A stretch of 64,000 bases of DNA from Paenibacillus graminis. GTDB taxonomy: Bacteria; Bacillota; Bacilli; Paenibacillales; Paenibacillaceae. Positions 9,421-17,683 of the stretch are shown here, one piece after another. The notes beneath the pieces are model-generated. The model ran no database searches, was not told the origin of the DNA, and saw only the letters and a program-made list of their open reading frames with translations. The DNA lies in assembly GCF_000758705.1 (NCBI RefSeq), contig NZ_CP009287.1, positions 3,906,001 to 3,970,000 on the forward strand, in the 5' to 3' direction. Positions within the stretch are counted from its first letter, which is position 1. Every line of letters begins with the position of its first letter. The position numbers and the translations under genes are program-made.

Positions 9421-9444
9421 CTCTAGTCCAAGCTTGGACTAGAG
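9421..9444. repeat. Perfect 24-bp palindrome overlapping the kinase stop codon
   Basis: CTCTAGTCCAAG directly followed by its exact reverse complement, centred on a HindIII-type AAGCTT. It begins just beyond the glgC terminator and covers the TAG stop (9439-9441) of the convergent histidine kinase gene. With the adjoining hairpin it makes a compound stem-loop region between the two convergent genes. No U-tract follows it, so it may be a 3'-end structure or a protein site. Confidence 0.7.
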
Positions 9445-10866
9445 TGGTTTCTCTTCCTTTGGAGCCTCCGGCGCCAGCTCCTCCGTCATCGGCAAAATCA
9501 CAGTCACCTGCGTTCCCTTGCCAAGCTCGCTGTCCATTTCCAGCTTGCCGCCGTGCAGCTCGACAATTTGTTGTGAGATCGCGAGTCCCAAACCTGTTCC
9601 CCCATTCAGGGCATCCACCTGGAAGAAGCGGTCGCGCACTCTGCCGAGATGGGCCTCACTGATACCTATCCCGCTGTCCCGCACAATAACCGCAAGTTCA
9701 CTGCCCGGCAGCCGGTGTGCAGACAGGACGATGCTTGAATCCTCGGGAGAAAACTTCACAGCATTGTCCACCAGATTAAGGAACACTTGCTTCAACCGGT
9801 TGGCATCAGCCTTGATATAGAACGTTTCGTCACATTCCAACAGCAGGTGAATGCGTTTTTTCTCTGCTTTGGCCCAGATATTCAGAATGGTCTCCTGCAG
9901 CAGCACTTTGATATCCACACGTCCCATGGACAGTTTCATTTCATTCTGCTGCAGCTTAGAGAAGTCGAGTATTTCTTCCACCAGCCCGATCAGCCGGTCG
10001 CTTTCCTTGGAGATGATCTCCATGCCCAGCTTGGTTTCCTCCGGATCATAACCGCCGGATACGAGCGTTTCGCTCCAGCCCTTGATGCTGGTAAGCGGAG
10101 TCCGCAGCTCATGCGAGATGGAGGAGATGAAATCATCCTTGATCTGGTTGCTGCGGATAATCTCATCCGCCATATAATTCAGCGTCGAAGCCAGATCACC
10201 GATTTCGTAGCGGTAATCGCCTTTGATGCGGGTAGTGAATTTGCCCTTCGCCATCTGCGCGGAGACAGCGGTGATATTCTTCAGCGGCTTGACAATAGAA
10301 TTCGCCAGACCAAAGCTGAACAAAACGACAATCGCCATAACCGCTGAACCAATCCCAATGGAGACCAGCGTCAGGTTCAGCAGATCACTGTCGATTCTTT
10401 CCATTGAGGTAACATAACGGATGACATATGTCTCGCGCCCGTTGATATGCACCAGCTTGGAAACGGCCATTACGCTTTCGTTCGTCCCCGGCTGGCGGCC
10501 CACCCAGCGGCCGACACTCCCCCCCACCGCTTCCGGGACATCACTTGTCGTAATGGTGCGGTCGGGCTGAAATCCGGTGGAACTGATCAGCATATTCCCA
10601 TCCTGCGTCAGCACCTGGAGTTCCGTGTAGTCCATTTCGAAGAAATCGAGCAGCTTTTGCAGTTGATTGGGTGAGCGTTCTCCGGAAATCTCATATTTCA
10701 GGAAATCCTCTGCCGTCCCGATATGCGTTGTGATTTTACTGTAGACACTGTCGTAATAATACGTCCGGATCGCCAGCAGGAATATAACCTCAACGAGGAG
10801 AAGCGCCACAAAGACGACAAAAATATAGTGCAATACAATCTGTCTGCGCATCCCCTTCTTGATCAT
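9439..10866 (-). CDS. Membrane sensor histidine kinase
   Basis: Sensor of a two-component system, 475 aa. Order: short cytoplasmic start, TM1 (IVLHYIFVVFVALLLVEVIF), extracellular sensor of about 130 residues, TM2 (near residues 170-190), HAMP, HisKA with phospho-acceptor His252 in SISHELRTPLTS, then HATPase with NAVKFSPED, GIGI and GTGLGLAI boxes. The ATG at 10866 overlaps the stop of the response-regulator gene (ATGA), so the pair is coupled. The architecture is that of PhoR/WalK/ResE-type kinases; the stimulus cannot be read off. The gene is last in a four-gene overlapping operon. Confidence 0.95.
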   Translation of the reverse strand: MIKKGMRRQIVLHYIFVVFVALLLVEVIFLLAIRTYYYDSVYSKITTHIGTAEDFLKYEISGERSPNQLQKLLDFFEMDYTELQVLTQDGNMLISSTGFQPDRTITTSDVPEAVGGSVGRWVGRQPGTNESVMAVSKLVHINGRETYVIRYVTSMERIDSDLLNLTLVSIGIGSAVMAIVVLFSFGLANSIVKPLKNITAVSAQMAKGKFTTRIKGDYRYEIGDLASTLNYMADEIIRSNQIKDDFISSISHELRTPLTSIKGWSETLVSGGYDPEETKLGMEIISKESDRLIGLVEEILDFSKLQQNEMKLSMGRVDIKVLLQETILNIWAKAEKKRIHLLLECDETFYIKADANRLKQVFLNLVDNAVKFSPEDSSIVLSAHRLPGSELAVIVRDSGIGISEAHLGRVRDRFFQVDALNGGTGLGLAISQQIVELHGGKLEMDSELGKGTQVTVILPMTEELAPEAPKEEKPL

Positions 10867-11561
10867 TGTCCCTGGCCTTTCCACTTATAGCCGTGACCCC
10901 ACACGGTCTGAAGATATTCCGGCTCCGACGGATTATTTTCGATTTTTTGCCGCAGCCGGCGGATATTCACATCCACTATTTTGGGATCGCCCATATATTC
11001 CTTGCCCCAGACATGATCGAGCAGTGAATCACGGCTGAGCGGGGTGTTCTCCATCTCCAGGAAATATTGCACCAGTGAAAATTCAGTCGGGGTCAGCTCA
11101 ATCGCCTCACCGCTGCGTTTGAACTGCTTGGAAATCAGGTCCAGCGTAAACGGCCCGGACTGAAAAGAAACCTTGGCTGACTGCTCACGATGCACATTGA
11201 CCCGGCGGAGCAGGGATTGAATGCGGGCGATCAGTTCTGTAGGGCTGAACGGTTTGCTTACATGGTCATCTGCTCCTACCGAAAGCGCATAGACTTTGTC
11301 CTGCTCCTGAACCTTCGCGGTCAGAAAAATAATCCCCAGCCGCTCATTGGTCTCTCTGATTCGTCTGCATACCTCAAATCCGTCGATCCCCGGCACCATT
11401 ACATCCAGCAGTGCGATATCAATATCGGGCACCGTTGTCAGCTTGTGAAGCGCCTCGTTCCCGTCTGCGGCCTCCAGCACCTCAAACCCGTTGCGCTTCA
11501 GGTTAATCACAATAAAACTCCGGATGGATTCTTCATCCTCCAGGATCAGTACTTTACTCAT
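10863..11561 (-). CDS. OmpR/PhoB-family response regulator
   Basis: Cytoplasmic DNA-binding partner of the kinase, 232 aa. The receiver domain starts MSKVLILEDEES with the acidic pair, phospho-acceptor Asp53 (ALLDVMVPG) and Lys in VSKPFSP. The winged-helix effector follows (ELTPTEFSLVQYFLE; VDVNIRRLRQKIE). The start is the ATG at 11561 behind GGAAGGGAATCG; the open frame reaches further upstream but without a ribosome site. The start overlaps the 3' end of the FG-GAP lipoprotein gene by 8 nt and its stop overlaps the kinase start by 4 nt. Targets unknown. Confidence 0.95.
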   Translation of the reverse strand: MSKVLILEDEESIRSFIVINLKRNGFEVLEAADGNEALHKLTTVPDIDIALLDVMVPGIDGFEVCRRIRETNERLGIIFLTAKVQEQDKVYALSVGADDHVSKPFSPTELIARIQSLLRRVNVHREQSAKVSFQSGPFTLDLISKQFKRSGEAIELTPTEFSLVQYFLEMENTPLSRDSLLDHVWGKEYMGDPKIVDVNIRRLRQKIENNPSEPEYLQTVWGHGYKWKGQGQ

Positions 11562-12843
11562 CGATTCCCTTCCTTTCAATAGGCGAGGTGATTTTGTTGC
11601 TGTCTCCCCCGCTTGTATTCTGCTCCAGTTCTCCCCGGTAGCCGATAATTTTGTCCATATCGCTTCCGAGCATCTCCCAGCCTTCATTTTTCTCCCGGTC
11701 CCATTCCGCAGGAGTAAAGAATGAAACCTCAGCGACCGTCTCTCCAGTGTCCAGCATGATGAATCTTAGATATTTGTCCTGGACGGACTTGGTGTCAACT
11801 GTCACCTTCTCATACCATTTCGGTAAAATGTTAAGGGTGAAGCGGTCCGACGGGTCCTGATACAGCTGATCGGAGAAGGTAAGTCCGTTCTTGCCATCCC
11901 ATTTATAATAGGAATTAAAATACGGAATGGTCTGCGGATCGAAGTATTCCCAGCCCTTGGGAGGCTCAAGCAGACCGATCTCCAAAATCCCGTCGCCGTC
12001 GATGTCTTCACTGACAATCTTACGCTCCTTGAAGGTTCTGGCGTCCCCCGGAACAACCACACGCAGCTTGTTGTTCTCCATCACTACCATAGTTGAATAG
12101 GCCGAATGGGAATCAACCGCAGCATCCAAGATGATACCTTCTTTATGTTCGGCTACTTTTCCTGAGACAATATTGTAATAATTATTAAAATACGGGTCCA
12201 GATCATCAAGTTCATCCAGAACCTTGAACCCGTCGCTGTACTGATAGGTTGCAATCGTGACAAATTCATTGCGTTTGAAATTTACAACGGTTATGTCTTG
12301 AATTCCGTCTTCGTTCAGATCGTCCAGCAAATATTTGGTGTAAGGCTGAGTCAGTATTTCCTCCAGAACCCCGTCTGAATAGCTGTATACCACCATTCCC
12401 TTTTCTTCTCCGCGCGAATAGCCTGCAATGATATCCAGCTTGCCGTCACCTGTAACATCCTGAATATTCACAGAATCCAGTCCGGTTCCATTGCCGTCGA
12501 ACACCAGCTTCTTCGCCCAGTCTTTATCGTGCTTCTCCAGGATCATGCCGTGAATCTGCACCGTTTCATTCTTCGTCAGATAGAAAACGAGTGTCTCCAT
12601 AGTGCCGTCCATGTCCAGATCCTCTGTAAAAATGGCGCTGTCATCATTATTGGCCGGACGAATCAGCGTGGAGCCGGCAGGCTTCAGGGAATTGATCGCT
12701 GTCTTCAATGACGCCTTGTCGGCGGACAGCTGCGGCGCCCTCATCTTCGAAACAGGATCGCTGATGAAGGTGCAGCCCGACAGCACAGACAGTGACAATG
12801 ACACCGCCGCCAGGCGCTTCAGAACTTGTCTACTCAACTTCAT
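11554..12843 (-). CDS. Lipoprotein with four Asp-rich FG-GAP/VCBS-type repeats
   Basis: Predicted surface lipoprotein (about 429 aa). Starting at the ATG at 12843 (MKLSRQVLKRLAAVSLSLSV) it has a lipobox LSGC; an alternative ATG at 12876 overlaps the upstream stop as TAATG but would add 11 charged residues before the signal. The mature protein has Ca-binding-loop-like repeats DLDMDGTMETL, DVTGDGKLDII, DLNEDGIQDIT and DIDGDGILEIG, as in integrin-like beta-propeller proteins. It lies between an ABC ATPase gene and a two-component system, overlapping both or nearly so, suggesting an extracytoplasmic role linked to that signalling pair. No enzymatic motif seen. Confidence 0.85.
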   Translation of the reverse strand: MKLSRQVLKRLAAVSLSLSVLSGCTFISDPVSKMRAPQLSADKASLKTAINSLKPAGSTLIRPANNDDSAIFTEDLDMDGTMETLVFYLTKNETVQIHGMILEKHDKDWAKKLVFDGNGTGLDSVNIQDVTGDGKLDIIAGYSRGEEKGMVVYSYSDGVLEEILTQPYTKYLLDDLNEDGIQDITVVNFKRNEFVTIATYQYSDGFKVLDELDDLDPYFNNYYNIVSGKVAEHKEGIILDAAVDSHSAYSTMVVMENNKLRVVVPGDARTFKERKIVSEDIDGDGILEIGLLEPPKGWEYFDPQTIPYFNSYYKWDGKNGLTFSDQLYQDPSDRFTLNILPKWYEKVTVDTKSVQDKYLRFIMLDTGETVAEVSFFTPAEWDREKNEGWEMLGSDMDKIIGYRGELEQNTSGGDSNKITSPIERKGIDE

Positions 12844-12875
12844 CACTCTTTCCCGGTTGCCTTCAGTTCGGTTCA

Positions 12876-13601
12876 TTACAGCCGGGCGCGCTCCTGGGAA
12901 GTCAGTCTGCGGCCCTTCACATCATGTTTGATTCTTCCGTCTTCGAGCACCCAGATTCGGGTGGCGTAACGCTCCGCCAGCTCGATCGGGATCACGGTGA
13001 TGACCGTAAGCCCGGTTTCCTTGCACAGTTTGCGCAGTGTCTCCAGCACATTTTCCGCCGATTTGGGATCAAGGCCGGTCACCGGCTCATCTGCCAGTAT
13101 AACCTTGGCGCCATGCACTAATGCGCGGGCAATAGCCACGCGCTGGCGTTCCCCCCCGCTGAGCTGGCTGGTCTTCAGCTTAGCCTTGTCGAGCAGACCG
13201 AGCAAATCAAGCTGATCCATTGCGCCCATGTAATCATCCGACCGCACCATGCCGGTCACCATCCGCCACAGCGGAGTCTGGGAAGACTGGCCAATCAGCA
13301 CATTCTTCAGCGCCGTCCGGTTCGGGTTCAGCTCCGCATTCTGTTCAAGGTACGCCCATTCACGGCTGATCTTGCGTTTGCCGGCAAAGGCGCTTTTCAT
13401 AATATCCATTCCATCTACCCTGAAGTTGCCGCGGTCCCATTTCTCCTTGAGCGCCAGGCAGCGCAGCAGCGTCGACTTCCCGCTTCCGCTCGCTCCGAGC
13501 AGCACTACCAATTCACCTTCTTCTAATTGAAAGCCAATATCCTGCAGTACCGGAATTTTGTCTTCCCCGACTGCCTTGGCCAAATGTTCAACTGTGATCA
13601 T
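12876..13601 (-). CDS. ABC transporter ATP-binding protein (PhnC-like)
   Basis: ATP-binding cassette of 241 aa with Walker A GASGSGKST, signature LSGGERQRVAIARAL and Walker B VILADEP. Overall layout (ALKNVLIGQ, VTGLDPKSAENV) resembles phosphonate-type PhnC ATPases. It has no C-terminal regulatory domain. No permease or binding-protein gene adjoins it; instead it opens an operon with a lipoprotein, response regulator and kinase. It may pair with a permease elsewhere or work in signalling or regulation of that system. Substrate unknown. Confidence 0.9.
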   Translation of the reverse strand: MITVEHLAKAVGEDKIPVLQDIGFQLEEGELVVLLGASGSGKSTLLRCLALKEKWDRGNFRVDGMDIMKSAFAGKRKISREWAYLEQNAELNPNRTALKNVLIGQSSQTPLWRMVTGMVRSDDYMGAMDQLDLLGLLDKAKLKTSQLSGGERQRVAIARALVHGAKVILADEPVTGLDPKSAENVLETLRKLCKETGLTVITVIPIELAERYATRIWVLEDGRIKHDVKGRRLTSQERARL

Positions 13602-13696
13602 AGTTCAGCCTCTCCCTGTCTTCATCTCTACTCTACTCTATAGTGTACTCTGAAAGCGGGATCAAATTCCATGCGAGCACTCGTTCTTATCTTACC

Positions 13697-14875
13697 TCAA
13701 ATCGTCTGGCGTGGCGAGAATAATAACCCGGCCAGGCCGAACAAAATATATAAAATGCCCATCAGGAGAAATACCCCGCCGCCCCAGCCGAATTGCAGCA
13801 GCAGGCCGCCGAGGCCCGGTCCGATAATACTGCCGAAGCTGTAATGGAATGAAGAAACTACATTGGCGGCAGGCAGCAGATTGCGCGGCAGGATATCTGC
13901 GGCATAGCTGAGGCCCAGCGAGAAAAAAGAGCCTACAAGCCCGCCGGCTGCCATGAGCACGGCCAGGGTCCACCAGAACCGGTCTTGCGCCAGCGGCAGA
14001 AGGGCGAACGCTAATCCCCCGCCAACCCCGGAGACAATCAGAATTTTCTTCCGCCCGTAGCGGTCGCTCCATATGCCTAACGGCATCTGCAGCAGCAGGC
14101 CTCCAATCCCTGCGAACGGCAGCAGCGCCGCGATCTCATTGGCGCTGAAGCCGATGCGCAGCCCGTATACCGGGAAGTTGCTGTTCAGGCTTGCTTCCAT
14201 ATACCCGTATAAAAGGGCCGGGATCAGCGCATACCATGCCAGACTGTAGCTGCGGGCGAACCGGCGGGCCTGGCCCTCTCCATGCTCGACCTTGTCCGGA
14301 CGGGAGTCCGGGAGCTTGACCAGCACGAGGAGCAGCACAAGCAGAAACAGCAGAGCAATCGCCGCAAAAGGTACTGCCTGTCCAAACCGCAGCAGGCTGA
14401 TGCCAAGCGGCCCGAGGCTGAAGCCGAGCCCGTAAGACATCCCGTACAGGGAGAGATTACGGCCACGGTGCGCAGCAGGCGTCATCAGCAGCACCCAGAG
14501 CTGGGCAGCATAATTGATGGCCGAATCCCCCGCGCCAACCAGCAGGCGCAGCAGAAACCAGGCTTTAACTCCAGTAAGCAGCGGAAATAAAAGGAGCGAC
14601 ACCAGTACAATGCTAATTCCGGCTGCGATCAATTTTTTGAAACCGATCCCGCTGAGAATCCGTTCCGCCACCAGGGTCATCGCGAACGAGCCTACATACA
14701 GTGCGGCGGCATTCAGGCCATTCAGCGAGGAAGAGATCCCCTTTTGCTCCAGCAGAATGGATAATACCGGGAGTAGCAAGCCCTGGCTGAGTCCCGCGGC
14801 GATGATAACGGTAATCAGAATGAAGTAATTCAGTTTACTGCTCTGGTTCACAGATGTAGCGGTACTGTCTGGCAC
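13697..14875 (-). CDS. MFS transporter
   Basis: Major facilitator superfamily permease, 392 aa, about 12 hydrophobic segments in two halves. The cytoplasmic loop between TM2 and TM3 is not the classical motif, but the second half has PLGIWSDRYGRKKIL, the expected TM8-9 motif. The GTG start at 14875 is supported by AGGAGGATTCATCC. It is a solitary gene, divergent from the ArsR-type regulator at 15013, which could control it. Substrate (drug, sugar or other) cannot be inferred. Confidence 0.92.
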   Translation of the reverse strand: MPDSTATSVNQSSKLNYFILITVIIAAGLSQGLLLPVLSILLEQKGISSSLNGLNAAALYVGSFAMTLVAERILSGIGFKKLIAAGISIVLVSLLLFPLLTGVKAWFLLRLLVGAGDSAINYAAQLWVLLMTPAAHRGRNLSLYGMSYGLGFSLGPLGISLLRFGQAVPFAAIALLFLLVLLLVLVKLPDSRPDKVEHGEGQARRFARSYSLAWYALIPALLYGYMEASLNSNFPVYGLRIGFSANEIAALLPFAGIGGLLLQMPLGIWSDRYGRKKILIVSGVGGGLAFALLPLAQDRFWWTLAVLMAAGGLVGSFFSLGLSYAADILPRNLLPAANVVSSFHYSFGSIIGPGLGGLLLQFGWGGGVFLLMGILYILFGLAGLLFSPRQTI

Positions 14876-15012
14876 GGATGAATCCTCCTATGTATTTCTA
14901 TGATTACGGAAACTTACACCGCCCTCGCAAACACCGAACATTATAGTGGACAACCTTCTTCAAAACAAGAGATAATATATAGAAGTGACCGATTTCCTGG
15001 GGGTGCAAGCTC

Positions 15013-15930
15013 GTGAACTATAAATTAGAAATTGATGTATCGCCGGTATATGAACTGCTGGACAGTTTTATGTTATATGTAACAAGAAAATGGATCTCCA
15101 ATCTGGACATCGGACCCGATTGGATCCGCGATGTCGACAGCCGCATCGCCCCGCAGCAGATTTCTGCACTGCGCCAGGCTGCCGAATGGCCTTTTGGTGA
15201 CTATGATGTGCTCTACGCATGGGCGTACAGCAGAGGACCGGCTTCAAAAGTCACCCAATTCCTGGATGAGCTGGAGGCCTGTTCGCTTGAGGAATGCTTT
15301 GAGCGTACAGCGCCTTTTTTTGAAGAGTTCTCTCTGGAAGAATGCGCCCGGATCAAATACGGCTACACACCGCTGCTGCGGCTGTGGTACGACCAGTATT
15401 TCCGCCATACGGAGCAAAAGATGCTGCCGCTGATGATCGAGGACGCCTCGGAGAAAAAAATGCTGGAGAGCAAAATGGATATCGTCGCCCTCATTGAATA
15501 TGCGTCCGGCGGCATGGTCATCGAGGACATTCCGGAGCTGGAGACAATAGTACTGCTGCCTACCGTCCACAACCGGCCGATCAATACCTATTGCTTCTAT
15601 AAAAGATTGATGCTGGTGCAATATCCTGTCGATGTGCCTCAGGACAGTGAAGACGAGCCGCCTACCGTGCTGCTCCGCTTAACCAAAGCCCTCTCCGACC
15701 CGACCCGGCTGCGTATGCTGCGCTTTATCGCCCATGAGCCCAAGACGATGTGGGAAATGCAGTCCGAGCTGAACCAAACGAGGGAAATGCTGATGCACCA
15801 CCTGCTCATTCTGCGCGTCGCCGGCCTGCTGCGGGTGCATTTGCGGGGAGAAGGCACAGAGCGCTACAGCATCAGACCTGATGGAGCTTCGGAACTTCAG
15901 ATGTTCCTGGAGTCCTATATTCGTATATAA
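15013..15930 (+). CDS. ArsR-type winged-helix regulator with a long N-terminal domain
   Basis: Putative transcription factor, 305 aa. The last ~90 residues form an ArsR-like winged helix (LTKALSDPTRLRMLRFIAHE; REMLMHHLLILRVAGLLRVH). The preceding ~200 residues have no motif I can name; this two-part layout occurs in a group of Firmicute and actinobacterial regulators. No metal-binding CxC box is seen, so metal sensing is not supported. The GTG start at 15013 follows GGGGGTG. The gene is divergent from the MFS gene and 39 nt ahead of the HAD gene. Confidence 0.85.
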   Translation: MNYKLEIDVSPVYELLDSFMLYVTRKWISNLDIGPDWIRDVDSRIAPQQISALRQAAEWPFGDYDVLYAWAYSRGPASKVTQFLDELEACSLEECFERTAPFFEEFSLEECARIKYGYTPLLRLWYDQYFRHTEQKMLPLMIEDASEKKMLESKMDIVALIEYASGGMVIEDIPELETIVLLPTVHNRPINTYCFYKRLMLVQYPVDVPQDSEDEPPTVLLRLTKALSDPTRLRMLRFIAHEPKTMWEMQSELNQTREMLMHHLLILRVAGLLRVHLRGEGTERYSIRPDGASELQMFLESYIRI

Positions 15931-15969
15931 TAATGATTTAGAGATAGATACTTATTAGGAGTGAGCATT

Positions 15970-16722
15970 ATGAAATATTTGACACAGCAAGTGATTTTCG
16001 ATCTTGATGACACCCTGGTGCATTGCAATAAATATTTTGACCTTATTCTGGGGCAATATTTCGAGCTGATGTCCGAATGGTTTGGTGAGTATGGCGGGAC
16101 AACCGCCGAATTCCGCAGCAAACAGGTAGAAATAGATGTACAAACTGTAAGCTCAAGCGGACTCGCCAGCGATAATTTTCCGAAATCCCTCATCGCGACG
16201 TACCGTTTCTTTTGCATCAAATACAACCGGCCTGCTGACCCTTATCAGGAACAGCAGCTGATGAAGCTCGGTATGAGCGTCTATGATCAGGAGGTTGAGG
16301 CCTACCCCGGCATGGTGGAGACCTTGGACACTTTGAAGCAGGACGGGCATGCGCTTTACCTTTACACCGGCGGGGACGATACTATCCAGCAGCGCAAAAT
16401 TGAACAAATGAAGCTTGACGTTTATTTTAATGACCGGATCTACATCCGCCAGCACAAAAATGTGGAGGCACTGGAGAATATCCTGAGCACGCATAGCTTT
16501 GACCGCAAAAACACATGGATGATCGGTAATTCCCTCCGTACAGATGTGCTTCCCGCCTTGACTGCTGGCATCAACAGCATCTATCTGAAGCAGCAAAATG
16601 AATGGCTCTACAACCTCATTGAGCTGCAGCGCGAGATGCAGCAGTCCGTCCAGACGATCACCTCCATCAGCGAGGTGCCGCCTGTCATCCGCTCTGCTGC
16701 CCTGCACAAAAATCACGGGTGA
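15970..16722 (+). CDS. HAD-superfamily hydrolase
   Basis: Probable small-molecule phosphatase of 250 aa. HAD motifs visible: I, VIFDLDDTLVH (nucleophile and acid/base Asp); II, LYTGGDD; IV, TWMIGNSLRTDVLPAL. I use the ATG at 15970 because AGGAG is 8 nt upstream; the alternative GTG at 15961 overlaps that ribosome site. A cap domain of about 90 residues lies between motifs I and II. Probably follows the ArsR-type gene in one transcript. Substrate unknown. Confidence 0.88.
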   Translation: MKYLTQQVIFDLDDTLVHCNKYFDLILGQYFELMSEWFGEYGGTTAEFRSKQVEIDVQTVSSSGLASDNFPKSLIATYRFFCIKYNRPADPYQEQQLMKLGMSVYDQEVEAYPGMVETLDTLKQDGHALYLYTGGDDTIQQRKIEQMKLDVYFNDRIYIRQHKNVEALENILSTHSFDRKNTWMIGNSLRTDVLPALTAGINSIYLKQQNEWLYNLIELQREMQQSVQTITSISEVPPVIRSAALHKNHG

Positions 16723-16821
16723 TGCGCTTCTTCATCGTTTGTTACAAATGACATATTCAGCCTGCTGCGGGTGTGATTATACTTTATGGAGTAGATTTTC
16801 ATATCACGCAGGAGGTCAGCA

Positions 16822-17559
16822 ATGAACAAGAAAGCAAATCCCAACACCTCAGCGGGCAATAGAAGATTATTGCCAATGCTGCTCGGAATCGTTGTCGTTC
16901 TGCTCATTGGAGTCCTTGTCTTTGTCACAACCAAAGGCACAGCCAGTGAAACTGCCGAGCTCAACGATCTCCCGAACTACACGGATGTCAAAGGAACCAT
17001 CGTTGTTGACGGGCTGAAATACGAGAAGCAGCCGCATCTGGGCAGTGAAAATGCCAAAGTGAAGGTCATTGAATTCGCTGATTTCAAATGCCCTGCCTGC
17101 AAAAAATGGACCGCAGCCTATCTGGACACCTTCATCAAGGATTATGTGGATACCGGTAAAGTACAGTTGTACTTCATGAATTACGCCTTTCTCGACCGTG
17201 ACTCCTATCTTGCCGCCAGTGCCGGTGAAGCCATCTACAAACAAAGTAATGAGAAGTTCTGGGAGTACATGCATAAGCTGTACGAGAACCAAGGGGATGA
17301 GAGCAAAATATGGGCGACCCGGAAATTCATCCTGAACTTCGTGAAAAAGAACATCGGCGGTATTGATTACACCAAGTTCGAGCAGGATCTTAAGAACCAG
17401 ACGTATATGTATGATGTGAAGGAAGATTTCAAAATCGCCGGCTCCTATGGTGTGAACGGCACGCCCAAGTTCATGGTTGACGGCATTCTGCTTCCGGACT
17501 CCTCTTATGACGGTCTGACCGCTGCGATTGAAGCCGGACTGGCTGAAGCCCAGCAGTAG
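16822..17559 (+). CDS. Membrane-anchored DsbA/BdbD-like thiol-disulfide oxidoreductase
   Basis: Extracytoplasmic thioredoxin-fold protein of 245 aa, likely a disulfide oxidase or isomerase for secreted proteins. An N-terminal anchor (residues about 17-37, LLGIVVVLLIGVLVFVTT) precedes a DsbA-like domain with the active-site CPAC motif (Cys90 and Cys93, in EFADFKCPACKKW). The cis-Pro loop is VNGTPKFMVDG. Length and layout fit BdbD-like proteins. Start ATG follows AGGAGGTCAGCA. No DsbB/BdbC-type quinone partner is encoded nearby. Confidence 0.9.
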   Translation: MNKKANPNTSAGNRRLLPMLLGIVVVLLIGVLVFVTTKGTASETAELNDLPNYTDVKGTIVVDGLKYEKQPHLGSENAKVKVIEFADFKCPACKKWTAAYLDTFIKDYVDTGKVQLYFMNYAFLDRDSYLAASAGEAIYKQSNEKFWEYMHKLYENQGDESKIWATRKFILNFVKKNIGGIDYTKFEQDLKNQTYMYDVKEDFKIAGSYGVNGTPKFMVDGILLPDSSYDGLTAAIEAGLAEAQQ

Positions 17560-17594
17560 CCAGATCAGGTGAATGGATCTGTTTATGAAAAAAG

Positions 17595-17648
17595 AAGAGG
17601 ATGTGCCCGGCCTTCATGTTTGCTGGCCGGGCACATCCTCTTTTGTCA
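17595..17648. terminator. Strong bidirectional terminator
   Basis: Perfect 18-bp stem AAGAGGATGTGCCCGGCC / its complement around a 12-nt loop, with TTTTGTC on the plus side and A-rich sequence (AAAAAAGAAG) on the other, which reads as a U-tract on the minus strand. It separates the convergent DsbA-like gene and topB. Confidence 0.93.
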
Positions 17649-17683
17649 TGGCGGCGGCAGCCCGTCCAGGGCAGGGCAAGCTC

